DNA of 27,174 bases. Source: JAGTVG01 sp964389805 (GTDB lineage Bacteria; Bacteroidota; Bacteroidia; Cytophagales; Cyclobacteriaceae). Positions within the stretch are counted from its first letter, which is position 1. Every line of letters begins with the position of its first letter. Location: NCBI GenBank assembly GCA_964389805.1, contig CAYMFU010000135.1, positions 1-27,174 on the forward strand. Reading direction: 5' to 3'. A model generated the notes under the pieces. The model ran no database searches. It was not told where the DNA came from and saw only the letters and a program-made list of their open reading frames with translations. Positions 16,522 to 24,305 of this stretch are shown in pieces. Made by a program: the position numbers and the translations under genes.

Positions 16522-16637
16522 CCTGAAATGAATCGTACAGCAGTGAGGTTGCAGATAACATGAGTGATGGATAACCGAACACAACAGGCACAACCTTGAG
16601 GGGGAGATTGCCAACTCCTGGAAATGTGCCTTTCAGG
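16522..16637. repeat. 116-bp inverted-repeat element, possibly a structured RNA or small mobile repeat
   Basis: The ends are the perfect 7-bp inverted repeat CCTGAAA (16522-16528) and TTTCAGG (16631-16637). Immediately inside the right end, TGTGCC (16625-16630) pairs with GGCACA (16587-16592). This arm encloses GGAG/CTCC (16603-16606 with 16615-16618). The left 58 bases form the other branch, so the whole can fold as a three-way junction. It is richer in GC than the flanks. On the minus strand it also has an open frame of about 48 codons containing VVPVVFGYPSLMLSATS. It lies 19 bp past the end of the GH116 gene. No target-site duplication is visible. Confidence 0.45.
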
Positions 16638-16655
16638 AAAAAAAACTGATAGGTG

Positions 16656-19307
16656 TTAGGTTAAATGCCCCTCATCTCCGGAAATTAATACTTTGCGAAT
16701 ATCCAGGGTGCCTTCAGCCATTTTTACGGAAACTTCGTTTCCTTTCAGGCTAACGGTTCCAAATCCCGAGTTTGTGGATAAAAAACTGGTGTAATCGCCT
16801 ATTTTTGAATCAATATATAATGTTTTCTCAACCGCATCATATCGCAAACCTGTTAATCCCTGGATTAGGCCGTAGCTTGCAAGGGCACGCGCATACCAGC
16901 TGCCACATTCGTATTCGTTAAATGGATTTCTTACCCTGCCGTCATACCTATCCCTGCAGGTTCTTACAATATCCAATCCTTCATCGACCAATCCGGCCAG
17001 CATCAAATGAGATGCTACCTGATATTCTATTCCAGTCCAAACTTCATTACTGTATACAAAAGGTAAAGAGGGTTGTTCACCTTTCGGCCAGGAACACAGC
17101 AGCAGACCTCCTTCATCCCCCATTGCGTAAGTTGGTCTTTGTGGATTCACATGATCCGTCAGGTCATGATTCAAATTATACTTATAAATGGCATGCAGGT
17201 GACTTTTTACCTTTTCGGCGTCTACTGGATCTTCCAGGCCGCACATCCTGGCAATCCAGACACCCAATACTCCGTCAGAAATACATCCTTTTCCATATTG
17301 ATATTTCGGACCTTCTTTTTCTAGAAGCGCCTTGGCTTCATCAGAATAATGCCCGCCCATTGATTTTGCAGATGATTCAATCGGATTGGGAGCATTAAGG
17401 CCATCTACTTGTATTTTCTGATAAAAATACTCTCCATCATATAATTCCTCCTCCATGAATTTTCTTCCTTTTTTGTATAGTTTCTTATAGTTCGATACAT
17501 TTTCATCAATAGCTGAGCCCATTTCCGTTATGGCAAGAAGTGCGCCCAGGTAGAAACTGGTACACATTCCGTTTGGGCCCCAGAACTCAATGTCATAGGT
17601 ATTATGATGCGGCTCTTCCAGCACACCATGATCCCTTGGATCCCACGTGGCAATGCAATAATCCATGCTTGCACAAACCATGGGATACATCTTCTTCAAC
17701 CACTCCATATCGCCGTTAATACGCCATTCCCGGTATACTTTCATGATGCCACCTAATTGTCCGTCAGCCGCAGAATAAAAACCATGATCCGCTTGTCGTA
17801 TGGGCAGGAATGCCCTGAAGGTCTGATGGCCTTCCATGCTCTGGCTTTCACAAAATTCAGTATACCGCAGGCTTCTTTCCATGGAAGGAAATAAATGAGG
17901 TATGGCCTGAGCATAATTCCATACATGCGTGCAGGATCCATGACAACAACCCCAGTTATCGCCACAGCCTTCATAATTCCAAAGCCGTCCATCATATTGC
18001 CTCATTACCGTTGGGGACTTCAATATTGTTAAATTAGCCGCCACAGCCTCAACCACTTCGTTAGGAAGCGTGCTGGCATAGAAGGATTCGGTAAATGCCA
18101 TGGATTTTTTAAAAAGATCATCATAGTTTGATCCAAAATACTGGATGACCTCTTCGGCATTTTTGAACTTACTGGAATACCAGGGTTTATAATTATCACC
18201 GGAAAAATCTCTATCGTTGGGATCAAGTCCTTTGTCGGAAGGTGAATTACAACAACCTGATGCTGGATCACACTCGGTATTATTTCTTGCACCTTCATCA
18301 TTTCCATATTTGAGATCAGAATCAGGAACATACCATGCCATATGAACACGGATAGTTTTCTCCTGGTTTGGATCAATTTTAAAAGGGACATAGATCGATG
18401 CCCCGGGAGCATCCTTTTCAACCAGATCCACCTGATTTAATTCCCCGCTTTTGATAGTATCCCAGATCATAGTCAGGGGATCCCACCATCCGCCACGGAA
18501 CCAGCAATAATCAACCACAGTGCCAGGTTCATTGCAGGCAATTGCAAAATCGGCTTTAAGGGAAGGTTTTTCTTCAGTCCCTTTTTCTGAAAGTATAAAC
18601 CCATTTTTTAGCTTATTAATTGAATTTATACCCCCATTTACGGTGAGAAAATTTTTTGAATTATAGGAAAATGTACCTTCCAGGGATTGGTTACTTTTAT
18701 TTTTGAGTTGATATTCAAATCCACCAGCAGGTAAGCTTGAATTGTCGGGATCGTTAGGAATGAATGGATTCCATCCGGTGACCTTGATCTCGAGTGGGAT
18801 ATCCTCATCCTTTAATTGCATTATCCCAAATGGAAATCGTGCTTTAAATGTTACATCGTTAAAGCGAGGTAGTCCATAAGTATTACCACCCATTCCATTG
18901 CCAGCCCCTCTCTGTCCGAATTTTTTCCAGTCAGGAACAGGTCCTTCCAGCACTTTGGCACCTTTTTCAAGTCCTTTAATAGAAATGGCTGCAAACATAC
19001 TAGGTTCATTGAACAGGTCTGGCCTGTGCCTTATAGACATATGTGAAATAGCCCCGGTACCCTCCATGCAGAACATGCCTGTTCCCATGCCTCCGATCGG
19101 GAAAGCGATGCGGTTGTTATAGGCTCCCCGGTAGGCACCATTGTAGGCTCTTTTGTTATCAAGTTGCTGTTTAGGGGAATACAGTTCTTTTGACAGGTGT
19201 TTTTTGTCTTCAGTTACCTCTGCAAAGGATACAGGAACCGCTGCAGCAGTGGCACCCACAGCTCCTACCTTTTTAAGGAATGATCTGCGATTGGATTTGT
19301 TTTTCAT
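16656..19307 (-). CDS. Tat-exported GH116-like glycosidase (GBA2 family)
   Basis: An 883-residue protein with a twin-arginine signal (SNRRSFLKK, then a hydrophobic Ala-rich stretch ending near residue 29). The N-terminal GBA2-type domain has RIAFPIGGMGTGMFCMEGTG (residues 66-85). The C-terminal (alpha/alpha)6 catalytic domain contains WNYEGCGDNWGCCHGSCTHVWNYAQ, with Glu446 as the likely nucleophile, and HHNTYDIEFWGPNG, with Asp572 as the likely acid/base. GH116 enzymes remove beta-linked glucose, xylose or N-acetylglucosamine from glycans or glycolipids. Tat export means it folds in the cytoplasm. Cysteines are clustered at 346-353 (CDPASGCC) and 448-459 (CGDNWGCCHGSC), which may bind metal or form disulfides. 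It is a single-gene unit with its own promoter candidate. The family call is good; the residue assignment is by analogy. Confidence 0.82.
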   Translation of the reverse strand: MKNKSNRRSFLKKVGAVGATAAAVPVSFAEVTEDKKHLSKELYSPKQQLDNKRAYNGAYRGAYNNRIAFPIGGMGTGMFCMEGTGAISHMSIRHRPDLFNEPSMFAAISIKGLEKGAKVLEGPVPDWKKFGQRGAGNGMGGNTYGLPRFNDVTFKARFPFGIMQLKDEDIPLEIKVTGWNPFIPNDPDNSSLPAGGFEYQLKNKSNQSLEGTFSYNSKNFLTVNGGINSINKLKNGFILSEKGTEEKPSLKADFAIACNEPGTVVDYCWFRGGWWDPLTMIWDTIKSGELNQVDLVEKDAPGASIYVPFKIDPNQEKTIRVHMAWYVPDSDLKYGNDEGARNNTECDPASGCCNSPSDKGLDPNDRDFSGDNYKPWYSSKFKNAEEVIQYFGSNYDDLFKKSMAFTESFYASTLPNEVVEAVAANLTILKSPTVMRQYDGRLWNYEGCGDNWGCCHGSCTHVWNYAQAIPHLFPSMERSLRYTEFCESQSMEGHQTFRAFLPIRQADHGFYSAADGQLGGIMKVYREWRINGDMEWLKKMYPMVCASMDYCIATWDPRDHGVLEEPHHNTYDIEFWGPNGMCTSFYLGALLAITEMGSAIDENVSNYKKLYKKGRKFMEEELYDGEYFYQKIQVDGLNAPNPIESSAKSMGGHYSDEAKALLEKEGPKYQYGKGCISDGVLGVWIARMCGLEDPVDAEKVKSHLHAIYKYNLNHDLTDHVNPQRPTYAMGDEGGLLLCSWPKGEQPSLPFVYSNEVWTGIEYQVASHLMLAGLVDEGLDIVRTCRDRYDGRVRNPFNEYECGSWYARALASYGLIQGLTGLRYDAVEKTLYIDSKIGDYTSFLSTNSGFGTVSLKGNEVSVKMAEGTLDIRKVLISGDEGHLT

Positions 19308-19349
19308 GGTAATGGAATTATTAAAAAATAGTAAGATTTAAAGCTATAT

Positions 19350-19380
19350 CAAATATAAAAAATATAAGATCATTAATAAA
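19350..19380 (-). promoter_or_regulatory. promoter of the GH116 gene
   Basis: On the minus strand TTTA (19377-19380), exactly 19 bases, then TATATTTG (19350-19357), a perfect TAnnTTTG -7 element of Bacteroidota. The transcript would start about 36 bases before the ATG at 19307. This is the best promoter match in the window. Confidence 0.6.
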
Positions 19381-19576
19381 CTATTTAATAGTAGATAATG
19401 TCAGTACTGGATTTTATTAATTATGGTAATTAATCCATAGAGTTTCTAATCTATTTATAATCCTACACCAGGATCCTATCCTTTTTTTGATGGTATAATC
19501 ATTTGTCATGTGAAATAGTTTTTGGAATACTGGATACCTTTCCGTAGATTGCGCGATTAAACTAAACTTTATAACT

Positions 19577-20296
19577 ATGAAAAAACCAATTATTACCTCT
19601 TTTGTTTTACTCGCTTTCGTGAGTTTGTCGAGCCTCTATGCTCAAAATGTGATCTTCGAGGTCATGTATCTTAAACCTAATACCCAGAAACTTAAGGAGC
19701 TGAATGAAAATATGAAGGCTCATAATGAGAAGTACCATGTTGAAGCACCATACACAGCAGGTGCCTGGCAGGTGATATCGGGAGAACATACGGGACAAAT
19801 TGCCTGGATTATGGGGCCATTTACTTTTGCTGACCTTGATAGCCGCCCTTCAGACGGTGGACATGATGAAGATTGGATGGGCAACGTAATGCCGTACACC
19901 CATGGAATGAAAGATGGCAATTACTGGAAGATGTGGGACGATTTTGGCTATATGCCGTCTGAAGATTTTCAGGGCAGCATCATGCGTGTAAGATACGTAA
20001 AACTTAAGCCAGGTAAATGGGATGAATACAGACATCTACTGAATACTATCCAAAAAGTGTATGATGCCAATAGCTTTAAAAGTAGCATGGGAGTATATAA
20101 TAACTGGTCTAATGGTGGGGAGGCTGATGTAGCTCTCGTATGGCAATATCCGGACTGGGCTACTTTTGATGAGGATATGCAGTTTTCACAAAAATATGAA
20201 GAAGTACATGGGGATAATTCCTGGCACCAATTTATTGAGGCTATTAGAGATTACACAGAAAGTGCATGGGATGAGATGTCCCAAAGGATGGAATAA
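19577..20296 (+). CDS. secreted protein with two tandem alpha/beta (ferredoxin-like) repeats
   Basis: A 239-residue protein with a clean signal peptide ending in LYAQ (cleavage near residue 22). I do not recognise the exact family. The mature part has two similar halves: VIFEVMYLKPNTQKLKELNENM... and IMRVRYVKLKPGKWDEYRHLLNTI..., each followed by a strand ending in a Trp-rich turn (QIAWIMGPF and VALVWQYPDWATFDED). This is the pattern of a dimeric alpha/beta-barrel (NIPSNAP/ABM-like) domain duplicated in one chain. Such folds bind small molecules or act as simple oxygenases, but no catalytic residue stands out. It is a lone gene with a strong terminator and no obvious partner. It is the sort of protein kept in the periplasm or released; its function is unknown. 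Confidence 0.75.
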   Translation: MKKPIITSFVLLAFVSLSSLYAQNVIFEVMYLKPNTQKLKELNENMKAHNEKYHVEAPYTAGAWQVISGEHTGQIAWIMGPFTFADLDSRPSDGGHDEDWMGNVMPYTHGMKDGNYWKMWDDFGYMPSEDFQGSIMRVRYVKLKPGKWDEYRHLLNTIQKVYDANSFKSSMGVYNNWSNGGEADVALVWQYPDWATFDEDMQFSQKYEEVHGDNSWHQFIEAIRDYTESAWDEMSQRME

Positions 20297-20325
20297 TTCA
20301 GGTATTAACTTTATTTTGTATTAGG

Positions 20326-20357
20326 AAAAGGGCTTCCAGAGTTGGGGGCTCTTTTTT
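20326..20357 (+). terminator. intrinsic terminator after the secreted alpha/beta-repeat gene
   Basis: A 12-bp stem with three G-T wobbles pairs AAAAGGGCTTCC (20326-20337) with GGGGGCTCTTTT (20344-20355) around a 6-nt loop. The T run extends to 20357. It lies 29 bases past the stop codon. Confidence 0.75.
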
Positions 20358-20389
20358 ATTTAGTGATTTAGTGATTGAATGATTTGGTG
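20358..20389. repeat. 8-bp tandem repeat, four units
   Basis: Four head-to-tail units of 8 bp follow directly on the terminator: ATTTAGTG, ATTTAGTG, ATTGAATG and ATTTGGTG. The first two are identical; the third differs at two positions and the fourth at one. It is non-coding. Confidence 0.6.
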
Positions 20390-20742
20390 TCCTGAGGTTA
20401 TATATCCCATGGTCTCGTCCCGAAAAAGTTAATACTTTAGTACATCCCTTTGGGACAAGTTCAACATTTTAATTTTAATATATATTACTATCCCATCCTG
20501 ACATAGGATTATTATTTCTCTTTTCTTCATGAATTTCACGGAAACCAGGATGAGAAGCAGATAGGTGTAAAATCACAATAATTAGACCGACCAGTCTACA
20601 TATTTCTCTAATTTTTCCGCTTGCATTTGATTGGCATGATTTAACATTCAATAAAAATAAATGTCCCAGCAATTGATGAAATAAACATATAATCAGGAAC
20701 TTTTAGACCTAAAGTTTAATTATCTATAGTAGAAGGCTATTA
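20390..20742. other. intergenic region upstream of the beta-helix gene
   Basis: No gene is supported. The region holds a 7-bp inverted repeat CATCCTG/CAGGATG (20494-20500 with 20546-20552), the sequence GTCCCGAAAAAGTT near 20417-20430 followed by TTTGGGAC, and the palindrome listed separately at 20583-20598. It could include the decayed end of an insertion sequence, but no transposase frame is present. Confidence 0.4.
20583..20598. promoter_or_regulatory. palindrome resembling a TetR-family operator, no regulator nearby
   Basis: TAGACCGACCAGTCTA is palindromic at 12 of 16 positions, with perfect 5-bp arms TAGAC/GTCTA. The AGAC-N6-GTCT form is common in operators of TetR-family regulators. 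No TetR gene lies in the window. The nearest downstream gene is the beta-helix gene, about 235 bases away. Confidence 0.35.
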
Positions 20743-20750
20743 TATTTTTG
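20743..20750 (+). promoter_or_regulatory. -7 promoter element of the beta-helix gene
   Basis: TATTTTTG is a perfect TAnnTTTG element. No clear TTTG lies at the proper distance upstream. The expected transcript start near 20757 is only about 5 bases before the ATG at 20762, which favours the ATG at 20834 as the true start. Confidence 0.42.
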
Positions 20751-20833
20751 AAGACCTGGTCATGAAGATTTTTAAAAGGATACATGCCAGGCTTGCTGGA
20801 TTAGTCTTTTTTAAAACTCAAACCGCCAACACC

Positions 20834-23194
20834 ATGAAAGCTCTAAGCCGTCTGCCCATTATGTGTTTTTTGTTTTTTGGCTTATATCTAAACACCTATG
20901 CTCAAACTGATGTAAACGGTGGGGACGTAAGTGGCTTGTGGACAAAAGCCAATGCACCCTACCGGATTTATGATACTATCACCATACCCAATGATTCCAC
21001 ACTAACCATTGAAGCTGGAGTGACGATTGAATTTCAGGGATATCATTCTATACAGGTCCAGGGAAATTTGAGGGCAATTGGTGTCGTAACAGATAGCATT
21101 GTGTTTACAATACAGGATACTACCGGATTTTCAAATCCTAATATTCCCTCAGGAGGGTGGAATGGTGTTCGCATCATAGATACTAACCAGGAAAATGATT
21201 CATCCATATTTGAATACTGTAGATTTAAATATGGTAAGGCTGTGGCAGACGTTTGGCATCTCAATGCCGGTGGGGCCATGTGCATCATCCATTTTGATAA
21301 AGTTCGTGTTTCACATTGTCTGTTTATAAACAACTCAGCTGGTGGATTGGAAGTGCCTTCAGGTGGAGCCATTCATCTGGCCTGGTCCGATATTCAGCTA
21401 AATGATAATTTATTCACAGAAAATCAGGCGATTTCAGGAGGGGCCATTCAAATGCATGAGTCTGATCCAATATTTATTAACAATACGATATCGCACAATA
21501 TCGCCAGGGAGGGTGGTGGCGTATCAATAGGTAGTTTATCAAATCCAACATTCAATGGGGATACCCTGATGAGCAACCAGGCCACACAATTTGGTGGGGG
21601 CCTCATGTGTTGGGACAAAGCAGTAATACATTTTGAAAATGTTTTTGTGCAGGGCAATACCGCCCCCTGGGGAGGAGGGGTAGGACTTGCCGGGATCAAG
21701 GCGAGCTTTTCAAACTGTGTCATACACGAGAATGTTGCTGAAAATCTTGGGGGAGGGATAGCTTCTGATTTCAGTAATGTGTCGATAACAAATAGTGAGG
21801 TCACAAACAATTCAGCAAATATGAGTGGTGGTATTCACGCCTGGTATGATACGCTGGAGATAGACCTAAGTGATATCAGTTATAACGCTGCCGATTATGG
21901 GGGAGGCATACATTCTGATTTCAGCTATCTGAAGCTTCAGAATTCCAGTTTTTCGGAAAATACCGCCATCAACGGTGGTGGAGTTCATATCTGGAATTGT
22001 GATCTCACAATAGTTGCCTGTGATTTTAATAATAACAGAGTTCAAAATGAGAGTGGTGCCATTGAATGTTATTATTCCGATACCCTTGTATATGGCAGGC
22101 CATATCAAATAGACATATTGCAAAGTCAGTTTACTGAAAATGATGCCGTATTCAGGTCAGGCGCTGTGAAAATTGAGCAGATCGATAGCGATACTTCTTT
22201 TGCAGATATTACCCTCGACAAAAACATTTTCAGTAAGAACCATGCTGAAAGAGTAGCGGGAATCCTGGTCAAAGGTAAGTTTAAAGACTTTCTCGTCACA
22301 AATTCTAGGTTTACAAATAACCTGACCGACCTTTGGAATGGTGGCGCCTCTTTCGCCCAGGGTTGTACCGGACAAATCATCAACTGTACATTTACGGATA
22401 ATGTGGCTACAATGGGCAATCCTGGTGCATCAGGGGTAAGCAACGGCTCTTTTGTACATTATATTAACTGCACCTTCGCAAATAATTCTGCTGGAAGTGT
22501 GGGTGGACTTTCCACCCACCGGGATGGCAAAGCCAGCATTACGAATTGCATATTCTGGAATAATACACCAAGGCAGATCTCAGTAAGGGGCATCAGGGAA
22601 GGCGCTTTTTCTGAATTGTATGTCAACCATTGCAACATACAATATGGGACCGATTCTATTGAAGTTGATACCCTTGCGCTGCTGCATTGGGGACTGGGAA
22701 ATATCGACTCAGATCCACTGTTTTATCATCCCGATAATCAGGATTATCATTTATTAGATGAAAGTCCTTGTATCGATGCCGGGGTGGATTCCATTGAGGT
22801 GAATGGACAATGGCAGGTGGCTCCAGAGGTTGATATGGAAGGGAATCAGCGACCTCAGGAAGGATCGACTCTATTGGATATCGGTGCTTATGAAAATCAG
22901 GAGGTGCTGGCTTTCCTTAGCCAATTCGAATCAGATAAGTTTTTTGTAAAGACTTATCCCAATCCTTTTAAACAATATATTTACTTTGAACTCAAATTAG
23001 GAAGAACTACACAAGTTTCCATCATAATTTATGATCTGATGGGGCATGCAGTAGCCAGCGTCATAAACAAACTACTGACGGAAGGTAAACATCAGTTCAC
23101 CTGGAATGCGACAGCCAGGAAAGAAGGCCTATATATATGCCGCATTAGTCTTGAAGATGAAATCTTTTCCCAAAAGATATTTTTGACACCATAG
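20834..23194 (+). CDS. right-handed beta-helix protein secreted by the type IX system
   Basis: I choose the ATG at 20834 (786 residues): MKALSRLPIMCFLFFGLYLNTYAQ is a complete signal peptide. The ATG at 20762 would add 24 residues in front of it and lies almost on the predicted transcript start. The body is a long parallel beta-helix: many short imperfect repeats of the form NNSAxxGGG/GGI, similar to the repeats of polymorphic outer-membrane proteins and of CE8/PL-like helices. No clear catalytic motif is visible. The last 79 residues (from YPNPF at residue 708) form a type A sorting domain for the type IX secretion system, ending in KIFLTP. The protein would be sent to the surface or medium. 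It may bind or cleave glycans or act in adhesion; the fold and secretion route are well supported, the activity is not. Confidence 0.85.
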   Translation: MKALSRLPIMCFLFFGLYLNTYAQTDVNGGDVSGLWTKANAPYRIYDTITIPNDSTLTIEAGVTIEFQGYHSIQVQGNLRAIGVVTDSIVFTIQDTTGFSNPNIPSGGWNGVRIIDTNQENDSSIFEYCRFKYGKAVADVWHLNAGGAMCIIHFDKVRVSHCLFINNSAGGLEVPSGGAIHLAWSDIQLNDNLFTENQAISGGAIQMHESDPIFINNTISHNIAREGGGVSIGSLSNPTFNGDTLMSNQATQFGGGLMCWDKAVIHFENVFVQGNTAPWGGGVGLAGIKASFSNCVIHENVAENLGGGIASDFSNVSITNSEVTNNSANMSGGIHAWYDTLEIDLSDISYNAADYGGGIHSDFSYLKLQNSSFSENTAINGGGVHIWNCDLTIVACDFNNNRVQNESGAIECYYSDTLVYGRPYQIDILQSQFTENDAVFRSGAVKIEQIDSDTSFADITLDKNIFSKNHAERVAGILVKGKFKDFLVTNSRFTNNLTDLWNGGASFAQGCTGQIINCTFTDNVATMGNPGASGVSNGSFVHYINCTFANNSAGSVGGLSTHRDGKASITNCIFWNNTPRQISVRGIREGAFSELYVNHCNIQYGTDSIEVDTLALLHWGLGNIDSDPLFYHPDNQDYHLLDESPCIDAGVDSIEVNGQWQVAPEVDMEGNQRPQEGSTLLDIGAYENQEVLAFLSQFESDKFFVKTYPNPFKQYIYFELKLGRTTQVSIIIYDLMGHAVASVINKLLTEGKHQFTWNATARKEGLYICRISLEDEIFSQKIFLTP

Positions 23195-23275
23195 ACAGGA
23201 TATTTTCGCATACTGATGAAACCTGTAAGCGGTTATAAGCCAAAAAATTTTTAGAAAAGATATGTAAAGTTTCTT

Positions 23276-23971
23276 TTAATCTTTCTTTTCAAATACCATT
23301 TTGTAAATCACCCCAGCGATAATAGCACCAACAATAGGGGCGACCCAGAACAGCCACAACTGCCCTAATGCCCAATCGCCAACAAATAGGGCCTGACTGG
23401 TACTCCTGGCAGGATTAACCGAAGTGTTTGTAACCGGAATACTGATCAGGTGGATAAGTGTTAAGCCAAGCCCGATAGCAATACCTGCGAAGCCCGCGGG
23501 AGCTCTTTTATCTGTTGCACCCAGAATGATCAATAAAAACATCATGGTCATGACCACCTCAGTTATTAGCGCTGCAGTTAGTCCGTAACCCCCTGGTGAG
23601 TTGGTGCCATACCCATTGGCGGCAAATCCACCCAGTTCAAAATCCGGCTTACCACTGGCTATCAAATACAGTACAGCCGCACCACCGATACCACCCAGTA
23701 CCTGCGCCAAAATGTATGGTAACAATTCCTTTCCTTCAAATCTTCCACCAATCCAGAGGCCAAATGAAACCGCCGGATTGAAATGGGCTCCCGATATATG
23801 CCCGAGTCCATAGACCAGGGTCATAACGGTAAGGCCAAATGCTAAAGAAACGCCTAGAAGTCCGATGCCTACTTCGGGAAAAGCAGCAGCAAGAACGGCG
23901 CTGCCGCATCCTCCCAGAACAAGCCAGAAGGTGCCGATAAACTCAGCGGTTAGTTTTTTTTGTAAGTTCAT
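23276..23971 (-). CDS. aqpZ: aquaporin Z
   Basis: A 231-residue inner-membrane water channel with six membrane helices and the two half-helix motifs HFNPAVS and SVNPARS. The second half, TLIHLISIPVTNTSVNPARS, is almost the same as in E. coli AqpZ; it carries the His and Arg of the selectivity filter and a small Thr between them, which fits a water-specific pore rather than a glycerol channel. The GHISGAHFNPAVS block also follows AqpZ. Length matches the family. It converges with the beta-helix gene, with about 80 bp between the stops and no strong terminator. It is a single gene with no evident functional tie to its neighbours; a role in fast osmotic adjustment is expected. Confidence 0.95.
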   Translation of the reverse strand: MNLQKKLTAEFIGTFWLVLGGCGSAVLAAAFPEVGIGLLGVSLAFGLTVMTLVYGLGHISGAHFNPAVSFGLWIGGRFEGKELLPYILAQVLGGIGGAAVLYLIASGKPDFELGGFAANGYGTNSPGGYGLTAALITEVVMTMMFLLIILGATDKRAPAGFAGIAIGLGLTLIHLISIPVTNTSVNPARSTSQALFVGDWALGQLWLFWVAPIVGAIIAGVIYKMVFEKKD

Positions 23972-24305
23972 GGTTAGTAAATTTTGTGTGTTAGATCAGG
24001 GAAGGTTAATAGATTCACCTACCCGAATTAGGATATATTATATTGTTAATATAACTATTCTTTTCTTAAAAACAGCGAAAGTAAAAAATAGACAACCATT
24101 TAAATATTGATTATAAGCAGAAAGCCATCAAATCAAAAGAGAATAATTTTGAATTCTATATAAGAATTCTTAATTTATCCGAAAGGTGTTCAACCCAAAA
24201 AAGAGACTCGAATTTTGTTAAATAAAGAGGGCCAATTTCTGATCGAAATAGTAGCTGTCTGAATATGTTGCAATCTTGAAAAACCTATTCACTAATTTAA
24301 TAAAC
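23972..24305. other. intergenic region between aqpZ and the DUF481-like gene
   Basis: An AT-rich divergent spacer of 334 bases. An inverted repeat GAATTC-N7-GAATTC lies near 24150-24168. No promoter with a good TAnnTTTG match and no RNA was found. A TTG at 24276 could extend the downstream gene but would place extra residues before its signal peptide. Confidence 0.4.

Noticed and set aside
16522..16637. Integron attC site or group II intron end
   Set aside because: The core sites of attC (GTTRRRY / RYYYAAC) are not placed at the ends, and no domain V hairpin of a group II intron is present.
16638..16655. Intrinsic terminator of the GH116 gene at the run of eight T on the minus strand
   Set aside because: No stem of useful length precedes the T run on that strand.
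20410..20460. Insertion-sequence end (GTCCCGAAAAAGTT ... GGGAC)
   Set aside because: The inverted match is only 5 bp, there is no transposase frame and no target duplication, so a mobile element cannot be supported.
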